64,000 nt of DNA from Enoplolaimus lenunculus (Eukaryota; Nematoda; Enoplea; Enoplida; Thoracostomopsidae): assembly GCA_030248215.1 (NCBI GenBank), contig JASANG010003477.1, positions 124,001 through 188,000 on the forward strand. Direction: 5' to 3'. A model generated the notes under the pieces. The model made no database searches and was not told the origin of the DNA. It saw nothing but the letters and a program-made list of their open reading frames with translations. Within the stretch, counting starts at the first letter, position 1. Every line of letters starts with the position of its first letter. Shown here piece by piece: positions 1 through 11,000 of this stretch. The translations under genes and the position numbers were made by a program.

Positions 1-459
1 ACACTGTCTATTGACCAGTTATCGGGCTACGAATATTGTTGCAAATTCACTATAATTCTACAGCAAAGATGTTAGCGTTAAATTGATTCCTTCGAACCAC
101 TTCAGCTACTAATTTAAATTAAAGTAAGGTGTCTCGCTAAACGTCAATCAAAATTTCAACTTGTAACCTTTTGATTGTGTTTACATTTGCAACTTTAAAG
201 CTTCGTCTACTTGTAATTTTAAATGTTTTAGGTGTCTCTACCAACGATTGTAAACTCGACATACAGGTTTGACAAGTAGTCAGAGAGTAGGGTTCAAAGT
301 TTGGAAATTTTGACGCGTCCTGGTGTGTGATTTGTCCAAGATTTTTTGCTCATATGATTAATATTTTACTGTTACAGTAAAAGTCGATGTCATACAATCA
401 TGTATATTTTATTAATTAAATCTGCGAACATTGCCCACGTCAGGTAAAACATTTATTAC

Positions 460-815
460 GCTGGGTTTCTTGAAACCGTACTTATGTATTTACTTTAGTT
501 ATACTTTTACTTAAATCGCCGATTTAAGTGAATGCTTAAATTATCGAGCAAAAACAAATAAAGGCCAAATGTCAGCCATTGTCGTAACTAGAGAATAATA
601 GTTTTGCTTCATATTAAAGGATGCACAATAAATCTACAATTTACATTCGACCAAGGTTTACATGCCTCAGCGGTTAATCTGTTACATAGCAAATTTAGCC
701 ATCGACTTCAATATTTACTTAACTTAAAGTACGCTTTTTTAAAAAACGACAAAATGGTTAAGTAATTGCTTAGCGCGTACTAAGTCGTACTTAAATACGG
801 TTTCAGAAACCCCAA
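460..815. mobile_element. MITE, TACTTAAGTA family, copy 1
   Basis: Ends carry GCTGGGTTTCTTGAAAC and its inverted counterpart GTTTCAGAAACCC. The interior is rich in TTAAGTA words. Related copies are at 6085-6225, 14183-14552 and 21839-22217. Confidence 0.75.
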
Positions 816-1564
816 TCATTGTAAATTTGTTACCATTAATAGAAGAATATACAAATGGGGGGATATTAATATATAGCCTCTCCCAAGCGCAGTTAGTTTC
901 CTGTTGGGTTCGAAACGACCAGAAAAATTGATCGCTTACTTACACTCGCTTGTGAAAATATTTTGCACGCGTTTGTCCACTCACTACTCAAAGTACTGGC
1001 AGTGTCTCTGACTGACGTGAGACCCTGTCAGCAGTTATAGTTTCTTTTTGTTCTTGTCGGTTCAATCATGGAAAGTATGGCTAGGTTTTTCATTTTGAGA
1101 GAAACAGAGATCTTCAGAAACGATATTTTGCCGGATTAGGTATAGGAACTGGAATTAGAACTTCTTTGCAGGAACCGGAATTGGGAATACTTTTTGCATC
1201 ATCGAGAATTACAATTGGATTTTTTTTGAAAACTTACTAAAAATGATTTAAGTGAAAATTGTCAGCTATTTCATTATTAAGTTTATGTGAAAACATATCA
1301 GAAACAGTTTTTTTTTTAACAAAACTAAACTAATTGCAAAAGCATTCGCTTCGAAATAAAAAATTTTAACAACAAAGTTTCCAATATTCAAATAATAATT
1401 TGCCACAAAACCATAAAAATTCCGGTTCCTGCATTTCTGAATGCAGAAACAGGAACAGAAACAGGAATTGAATTTTTATACGAATTCCGGCCGGAACAGG
1501 AATTCCAGTTGGATCATAGCACACCAGGTAACCAGGTCTAAAAGTTTGACAAGCAAGCACAATA

Positions 1565-2083
1565 ATGGGTCATCCGCGTTATACTGTCTACGCCACTGTA
1601 AAAAATTGTCCACCCACTTGTCTGCAAGGGAGGTACAAAACATGGGATATTTGGACTTTCCAGAGAGCATACATATCTAGTCAGTTATGGCGGTAGTCCC
1701 TTCGGAGAGTGTAGGGACAATGTGGACACTGTTTTGACACAGAGTCTGACAGTAAGAGTTCCTTCGGACAGACTCTTTATAATTGCTTAACGGAGTGCCT
1801 TCGGACAGACTTTGTGTTATGCAATAAGCGAATGTCCTTCTGACAGAATCAGCACATAACAGCTATCATTTCTACAACGTATTGGCAAAATGGCATCTGC
1901 ATGTGCGATAGTGTGACAAAGTGTACGCCGTTCAGAGGGACTCTCTGTTTTTAGTCGGGTGTACGCATAGTGTGGGTGACTTTTGGATACATAATTCATA
2001 AACACTGGAATCAGGAACTTAGGGACTCGCATGTGGGTACATTTTTTTACAGTAGCGTCGACAGTATAACGTGGATGACCCAT
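1565..2083. mobile_element. TIR element, about 519 bp, TIRs about 50 bp
   Basis: The left end ATGGGTCATCCGCGTTATAC is inverted at the right end with few changes, and the match extends to the ACTGTAAAAAA and CCCAC words. The interior repeats a CCTTCGGACAGACT word. No transposase is visible, so it is non-autonomous. Confidence 0.75.
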
Positions 2084-2610
2084 AAACGTGAAAAGTGTCT
2101 TGACTTTTCCATTTTTATTCTACAGCGTGTATAAGTACCTTTGTTGGCTCTTGCCGGAAATTTCATGATTATAGATTTCTGTACATCCACCATGTATGTG
2201 TTCTTGTGTTCCATGTCTTTACAATTAAAACGCATGATTTCGGATGTTTCATGATTTGGAATGTTGAATTTGTGTCAGTAGCCAAAATCCTGACCAGGGT
2301 CTTTAATGGGTAGTAGCTTGTCACATGAGTAATCGGTCAACCACTCATGTGTTACGCTGGATACTGTGTCTGCGTCACAGGTTCAGTGACAGTTAGATCG
2401 AATTGAACTGGTGTTCAAATATTATAACTTTGTGTTCAAAATGGTATTTCTAAAAAGTGCCTCTCACAGTCGTTATAAAACAACGAAAATTTTCAAAACA
2501 GATGACACTAAACTATAGTCTGATTCAAACCACCACTTTCAAACATCGGAATATGTAACAAAAAACATTTCAAAGAACACTACATTTTATTATGCAAATA
2601 TTATTTCTAT

Positions 2611-2815
2611 CACTGTAAATTCCAATGAGTTAATCAACTCAGACGGAAAGTTAATTATTCCTGAGTTAATAACAATATACTTTAACTCACTCTGAGTTGA
2701 GTTGATTCTCACTCTGAGTTGAGTTTATTCCGTCAGCGTTGCCTAATTAAATCATATTGAGTTGAATCAACTCAGAATTATGACTTCTGATATCAACTCA
2801 CTGGAATTTACAGTG
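2611..2815. mobile_element. CACTG/GAGTTGA MITE (family A)
   Basis: Starts CACTGTAAATTCCAATGAGT and ends with the inverted form CTGGAATTTACAGTG. The interior is an imperfect palindrome of GAGTTGA/TCAACTC words. With TA at some borders it looks Tc1/mariner-like; that is inference. More complete copies elsewhere in the window define the consensus. Confidence 0.85.
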
Positions 2816-4477
2816 ATAAAGGAAAATAAGTCAATATCAGTTGTGGCTTTAGCATACCTTCATTGTCTAAACCCGGTCATATTTTTCAAACGTCTCCTAA
2901 CTAAACTTTTTAGCGTTTCAATTGGAACATTTCGAAAAGTTTTTTTAGGCAAAATATACATTTAATGAACCAGTTTTAATAATCGTAACCCAACCACAAT
3001 ATACCTAGCACAAATCTAAACAATATATGACGTATGTATTTTATTTTCGTTCAACGATAGCAGCGGAAAGACAAATTAATATTTTGTTTATTACTTCTAC
3101 TTACACTCTAGTAAGCGGTAGACAAAAAAGCGGTTTATTTCAAGTCTAGCATATTGATATTCAGTCAGAAGTCGTAATTTTTAATTTGTTAAAAGCTACT
3201 GATGATGTTTAATGTATTGGTGCCTTTCAGGTAATCTTTGACTGTTTCACTGGTGTAATTTTCATTTTAGCGAGCAAATATATTGAGATTACGAATTAAA
3301 AACTATTTTTGCCGTTCTTAATCTAAGACTACTACACATTGTACTTTCTGTTTAGTTTGACTGTTGTTCCTCGTGGTTAAATGACAAAATGAAAATCCGT
3401 GTTTACAGTTTGATTTTGAATTTGTAATATTTTTTGACGAGCAAAAAAAATACTTTTAATACGGCCAAAAACTAATTCGGTCTTAGTTTCGCTTCAGTGT
3501 AAAGTTTTGAATTTAACTTTTGTTGGATATCCAATTTATTATTTCTTAAAGTTAATCACGTAATGTGCGGTTCACGTGATAAACACTGGTGCAGCTTGGA
3601 ACACGTTTTGTTTACATTACAATAGTGGATAACATATTGTCTGCTTGTTGTGATCCGCTATCAAATTCAAAAAATTCAAATTGTATTCTGATGTGATATT
3701 CACTGTTTGTACTGCTGTATCGTATGACACTCGAAATATTGTGTGTCAATATCAATGAAATGTTTCAAAATGTCTACAACGTTGTGGAAAACTAGTTTGA
3801 TTGTCCTGCTGAATGTCTTGTAAAATTAGGAATATATTTTGAAAAAAATTGGGCCCGCATAAATATCCCCTGGTTTTATATGACACACAGCTATTTGTAT
3901 TCGATGATCGGTTGAGATCAGTGATTTGTAAGCCAGTATCATGTGACATTTTCATTTTGTCGTCGTACCCGCTATTTAGATTGCAACATTTCACGTTGAC
4001 GCCGAATCAACATGGACAAAACAAAATTTTGTTAGCAATTTTATTTATTTTGTAGACAGTCATTAGTATTTTCAAATAGTAAACGCCTGATGTGTTAAGC
4101 CATCCAGACAATACATCACAATGTTATAGTCGGTTTATGTTACACTTCAAAGCATGCCGTTTTTTCGTGGATCTACAACTGAACAGGCTTTTTAGGCTTA
4201 ATATAGACTAAATTTTTGCGTGTAAGCTTTATCCTGAGGTTTCTGTACTATGATTTAGCTACTATTTGCTCAAACAAGTACCGTTAGCGACTTTTGACGT
4301 GAGTACTTAAATGCTAACTGCAACAAATTATTATTGTGGTTTTAGTTTACATGTTTGCAAATACCACGAAACTGTTTGAACCGTTTCCAAAAAATGGCAA
4401 TTTTTAAAACTTGAAATCACGGGATTCGAAACTTATTTTCCAAAACAGATATTCATTTGTGGATAAATTGCGTTAAG

Positions 4478-4693
4478 ATGATTAATCAACTCAGAGAGAA
4501 AATTAGTTATTTCTGGTTATTTTTCAGTTTACAACAAGAAACGTTATTAACTCGCTCTGAGATGATATAATTAACTTAGAATGAGTAAAATAAAATTCAG
4601 AATTCTGAGTTGTGAAAAACCTGAAATTCAGACCTCAGCCCTTGGATTCAACTCTCGTTCTGAGTTAAAATCAACTCAGTAAACTTTACAGTG
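4478..4693. mobile_element. Family A MITE, 5' end eroded
   Basis: GATTAATCAACTCAGAG at the left and AACTTTACAGTG at the right, with GAGTTAA words between. The left terminus is missing. Confidence 0.7.
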
Positions 4694-4728
4694 TAGCTTG
4701 AAAACATCTGTTGAAAACGTCAAAGCTA

Positions 4729-4906
4729 ATGTATAAAACAGGGCCTAACAGTAGTATTTATAAGCATATTCCTAAGTGTAACCCAAGCGTAACAAGGAGC
4801 TTACAGCATAAAGCTTTAAGTTTAAGCAAAAATATTAGTCAAAAGCTTAAGCTTACTCTATTGCAGTACCGCAGAAAAACATTCCGTCCCTGATCTTTAC
4901 ATCGGC
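4729..4906. mobile_element. TTAGGC-core element, degraded
   Basis: Contains an AACAGGGCC-type end, CATATTCCTAAG, AAGCTTAAGCTTACTCTATTG and CCCTGATCTTTACAT, the same order as intact copies (for example 23602-23872), with a decayed hexamer core. Confidence 0.7.
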
Positions 4907-5088
4907 GAAAAGTTTAACAAAACGTTAACGCTTGGTCATACTTTTTAACAATCACGAAAAATTGCTGTTGTTTTTGTTTACAGAAAAGTGTTTTCGCAGC
5001 TATGGTTTAACCTTAATTGTCATTACTTTGAAATTAATAACCGTTAAAGTTTAGTTTCGAGTTTAGCAACCGATAAGCGCTGAGCATC

Positions 5089-8000
5089 ATGGCAGTCATT
5101 CGGTCTCAACGCCGTGGATCCAGCGATAGCATAGAACAAACTAAGAATGGTGCGTTAATTTAATTAAAATATTGTAAAAAGTTGCATTGGCAGCATCAGG
5201 AGATGCTATACCTTCGAACGAAGATTGAAAAAAATTAGCAGCCATTTGTATAATATTTATGACTTAACCTGTTGGTGTACTGTAGTGACCCGAATAGGAG
5301 GGGAGTAAGAAGAGGGGGTTCGCATTTTGAGTCCCAATCAATACGAGCCCGTATCCCTAATAAGGGAGCGTAAGCGGATGCTAAACCCTGATTAGGGTGT
5401 AAAATCAATTGTTTCTTATTGTAGTGCATAAATGACTCCAGGACCAAATAAAGTTGAGTTCGAAACGGTAAAGCGTACTTAAGTTTTGAAAGTACATTCC
5501 TATAAGTATAACTTTGCATTATCGTTTAAGCTGTTGACACAAGACAAATGATGCAAGGCAAAAAACGTTTAATTCAACGTATTGTTGCAATACCGGGTAT
5601 ATATCAGTAGCGAAGGGTGGCGAAGGGCGAGTTGAGAATAAATAACAGTCCGTAAGCGAATAACAGAAAGTACCCTATGGAGAGGCCAAATAAATATCAG
5701 TCCACCCCTCGTATTCGTGTCACTACAGTATTGGGGCTCTGCTTTTGGCTTTGGCCGATCGGAAGAGTCTAAGCTTACATACAACACATGAAAACAAGCT
5801 GTACCCAGAAGTAAAACTTTCTTATCAGATTGAGCGTTGACAAACATTAAATAATGATTTTGTTCTACGGGAATTTGAAAATTCCACCATTTTAATTACG
5901 TAATTTGTAAAATACGCAAAAATATAACAACGGCGGAATTTGAGAAATTTTATATGTCGCAAACAATTATTTTTATTTAAAAATACGATTTGGTTAGACT
6001 TTTTATGCTTAATTTAAGTTTGGACAAAAATTTATTATGGGCACAGTTTACAGCGTTTATTAGGTACAATATATCGAAAACTCAATGGCTGGGTTTCTGA
6101 AACCCTACTTAAAAGTACGACTCAGTAATCAGTATGTGCTAAGTAATTACTTAACCATTTTGCCGATTAAAATATCTTACATAAACTGAAGTAAATACTT
6201 AAGTAAAATTTCAGAAATTCAGTCACTGTGTTATTTTATTGTACTTTCAGTTTCGCTGTTCAAAAGAATTATGCGATTTCTGTTTTCATCTTTCGGACTG
6301 TGTATATTGCTGACGCTGTACTGCGTTGCTGGCGCATTTATTTTTCGCGTAAGTTCAAGTCAAAAACAGTTTAGTTTAGAAAATACAGAAGATTTTGCAA
6401 AAATACAAAACCGTTGAGGTCAAAATCTATAGATACTAATAGTTAATAAACATTAAATATCGATTACACTGTGAATTTCAGTGAGTTGATTTTAACTCAG
6501 AATGAGTTCAATCACTCAGTCTGAGTTAGGACTATCAGAACTCAGAATTGTGAGTTTATTCAATTCATTCTGAGTTAATTAATCAACAGACCCAGAGTCT
6601 ACTTAACTGAATCAACTCAACTCAGAGTGAGTTAATGTATACTGATTTTAATTCAGAAATAACTAACTCGCTATCTGAATTGATTAATCAACTCATTGGA
6701 ATTTACAGTGTATTATCAAAAGCAAACCGTACAAAAAATTCAAACATAACTTCACAATACAGACATTAATAACAAGTCATGAGGTCGCAACAACACTGTC
6801 AATTTTAGTGAGTTTGATTTTAACTCAGAATAAGTTGAATCACTCAGCCTGATAGTTAGGACTATAAGAACTCAAAGTTTTTATTTGATTCTTCAGAGTC
6901 AACTTAACTCAGAGTGAAAATCAGCTCAACTCAGAATGAGTGAAATGTTTACTTATTTTAATTCAGAAACAACTGAACTCGCTTGAAACATATTCGTTTC
7001 ATGCTGAAACCATTTCCAAAACGTATTTTTATTTTCTTGCTATAGTTTGAGAAATAACTATCTGCATTTAAAGAACATGAGAGATCAGCAAGGTCTGTTC
7101 CAACTTTATGGAGCAAAAAACGTTTTAATTGACTACACTGTAAATTCCAATGAGTTGATTAACCAACTCAGCGAGGGAACTAGTTATTTCTGGTTATTAC
7201 TAAATAACAGTAGATATTTACTCACTCTAAGCTGATTTAATCCCGAGTGAGATGACCAATTGACTCAGGGTGAGTTAAATCAATTCAGAAGTCTAATTTC
7301 TGAAAGACCTAATTCATAACTCCAAGCTTCAGAGTTGATTCAACTCATTCTGAGTTAAAATATCAACTTACTGGAACTTGCAGTGCACTGTAAATTCCAA
7401 TGAGTTGATTAATCAATTCAGCTAGCGAGTTGGTTATTTCTGAATTAATATCAGTACACATTTAACTCATTCTGAGTGGAGTTGATTCTCACTCTGAGTT
7501 GAGTTGACTCTAGGTGAGTTGATTAATTAACTCATAATGAATTGAATTAACACAAATTTCTGAGTTCTGAAAGTTCTAACTCAGGCTGCGTGATTCAACT
7601 CAGTCTGAGTTAAAATATCAACTCACTGAAATTTGCAGTGTGGACAGAAACTGCGGGTTGTAATTTTTAAGGCAACGGAAACAAAACAAGAAGAAATACG
7701 AAACAACCATACGATGCTTATGAGCAATTCTGTCTTAAACATTACTGAACGAGTCAAAGACGCTCTTAAAGACTTCAAAGGAGAAGACGAAGTGAGTAGT
7801 ACTAGACGTCAAAGTATCATTCATGTTGGCAAAATTTCGAATTGGATGAGAAAAAGGCGTAAACAGGTCGAATCATTCTGGTTCCGTTTTGAATATTTTT
7901 ATCTGGCTAATATTGAAATTATCTTTCAATATAGGAAATGTTGCAAAATAATACTGGTTCATAAATTGGAAAGATTATAGACCGCGAAGACCACCTTTCT

Positions 8001-11000
8001 TATACGCTGTAAATTCCAATGAGTTAATCAACTCAAGCAGAAAGTTAGTCATTTCTGAGTTTACAGCAGAAAACTTTAGCTCACTCTGTGTTTCGTTCAT
8101 TCATATACTCTGGTATAGTTAGCTTATACCTAAGTAGCATACGAAATTAATTCGAGATTAAGTAGTTCAAACTATGCGTTTGTGGTGTATACTCTTGGAA
8201 TGTTTAGGTAAATAGATTAAAAAAGTAAGAATGTTCGAACTTCCCTCAATAGATGTAGTTCCACTACGACTGGTTCTATTTTCAAAACAAGTTAAGTCAG
8301 TTTTGTATCGTCGCGTACAGATCACAGAATCATTGCATGAGAGTACTGTGGTGACTCGAATAAGAGGAAGGCGTAACTGATGTTTATTTTGCCTCTCCAT
8401 ACGGTTTCCTCACTACGCCCCTTTAGCATACGCGTCATTTTCTATGAGATCATTACCACAAAATATATCTTAAGACTTGAGTATGCTCCTATTAATATAA
8501 GTATGTAACAATATACTCACTAAAACATACTTAAAAGTAACTAAAACTGTTGCCGAATTAAGTGTCGGTTTTACTTACTAAGGTGCTTGGCAAAGTTTTA
8601 CTTAATTTTAAGCAAACAAAATTTTTAGCTTTATATTTACTTAATTAATCAGGAAATTACAGCAGTAGTTTTACTTATTTACATTATTTAAGCAAAGATT
8701 TACTCAATATTTAGTACACTTATACTTTAGTAAAATATAATTATAGTATTTTAATATTTTAATAGCGTGTTTTACAGAGTACTTTGAGTAATGAATCAAA
8801 TTCTGTACTGAATTTATTTTGGTCCAAGCAAACATTAACGCATTCTCATTTAGCATAGTTGAAGTTTATCAACTAATTACTAATTTTTGACTCTATTCTT
8901 TTTTACGGACTCTAGCGAGTTCGACTCCTATTGATTCTGACTCAAAATAGAAACCGGGACTCTTATTATTCGCTCTTAGGGTTGCGGTATATTCGAAGTG
9001 TCCGGCGCCGTCCGTCACCCGTACGGCGCCCTCCGTCACCCGTACGGCGCCGCCCGTCATCATCCGTACGGCGCCGCCCGTCATCATCCGTACGGCGCCG
9101 TCCGTCATCATCCGTACGGCGCCGTCCGTCATCATCCGTACGGCGCCGTCCGTCATCATCCGTACGGCGCCGTCCGTCATCATCCGTACGGCGCCGTCCG
9201 TCATCATCCGTACGGCGCCGTCCGTCATCATCCGTACGGCGCCGTCCGTCATCATCCGTACGGCGCCGTCCGTCATCATCCGTAGGCGCCGTCCGTCATC
9301 ATCCGTACGGCGCCGTCCGTCACCGTTCGTAACCATACGTTATCGTACGTGGTGCCGGACGCACGGTGACAGACGGTGTCGGACGCACGGTGATGGACGG
9401 TGCCGGACGCACGGTGACGAACGGTGGCGCACAGTGACGGACGGTGCCGCACTGTCATGAACGGTGCCGCGCTGTGATGGACGGTGGTGCGCACTGTCAT
9501 GGACGGTGCCGCTCGGTGACGGACGGTGCCGCACAGTGACAGCCGGTGCCGCACGGTGACGGACGGTGCCGCACGGTGACGGACGGTGCCGCACGGTGAC
9601 GGACGGTGCCGCCCGGTGACAGCCGGTGCCGCACGGTGACGGACGGTGCCGCACGGTGACGGACGGTGCCGCACGGTGACGGACGGTGCCGCACGGTGAC
9701 GGACGGTGCCGCACGGTGACGAACGTTGCCGAACGCACGGTGACGAACGGTGCCGAACGCACGGTGACGAACGTTGCCGAACGCACGATGACGAACGGTG
9801 CCGCACAGTGACGGACGGTGCCGCACGGTGACGGACGGTGCCGCACGGTGACGGACGGTGCCGCACGGTGACGGACGGTGCCGCACTGTCATGAACGGTG
9901 CCGCGCTGTGATGGACGGTGGTGCGCACTGTCATGGACGGTGCCGCTCGGTGACGGACGGTGCCGCACAGTGACGGACGGTGCCGCACGGTGACGGACGG
10001 TGCCGCACGGTGACGGACGGTGCCGCACGGTGACGGACGGTGCCGCACGGTGACGGACGGTGCCGCACGGTGACGGACGGTGCCGCACGGTGACGGACGG
10101 TGCCGCACGGTGACGGACGGTGCCGCACGGTGACGGACGGTGCCGCACGGTGACGGACGGTGCCGCACGGTGACGGACGGTGCCGCACGGTGACGGACGG
10201 TGCCGTACGATGACGGACGGTGCCGCACGGTGACGGACGGTGCCGCACGGTGACGGACGGTGCCGCACGGTGACGGACGGTGCCGCACGGTGACGGACGG
10301 TGCCGCACGGTGACGGACGGTGCCGCACGATGACGGACGGTGCCGTACGATGACGGACGGTGCCGCACGATGACGGACGGTGCCGCACGATGACGGACGG
10401 TGCCGCACGATGACGGACGGTGCCGCACGGTGACGGACGGTGCCGCACGATGACGGACGGTGCCGCACGCTGACGGACGGGCGCCGCACGATGACCGACG
10501 GTGCCGCACGATGACGGACGGTGCCGCACGATGACGGACGGTGCCGCACGGTGACGGACGGTGCCGCACGGTGACGGACGGTGCCGCACGGTGACGGACG
10601 GTGCCGCACGGTGACGGACGGTGCCGCACGGTGACGGACGGTGCCGCACGGTGACGGACGGTGCCGCACGATGACGGACGGTGCCGCACGATGACGGACG
10701 GTGCCGCACGATGACGGACGGTGCCGCACGATGACGGACGGTGCCGCACGGTGACGGACGGTGCCGCACGGTGACGGACGGTGCCGCACGGTGACGGACG
10801 GTGCCGCACGGTGACGGACGGTGCCGCACGGTGACGGACGGTGCCGCACGGTGACGGACGGTGCCGCACGGTGACGGACGGTGCCGCACGGTGACGGACG
10901 GTGCCGCACGGTGACGGACGGTGCCGCACGGTGACGGACGGTGCCGCACGGTGACAAACGGTGCCGCACGGTGACGGACGGTGCCGCACGGTGACGGACG

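Larger units (their letters stand above)
1..5088. other. Upstream flank of the K2P gene, no gene recognised
   Basis: AT-rich with only short chance ORFs. It contains a TACTTAAGTA-family MITE (460-815), an AGGAAC-word inverted-repeat element (about 1135-1512), a 519-bp TIR element (1565-2083), CACTG/GAGTTGA MITEs (2611-2815 and 4478-4693), and a TTAGGC-related element (4729-4906). The stretch 2820-4470 shows no feature I can name. Confidence 0.6.

Noticed and set aside
8893-9332. ORFs over the 24-bp array (VRMMTDGA repeats)
   Set aside because: Open because the unit is divisible by 3 and lacks stops; no domain, no splice context.
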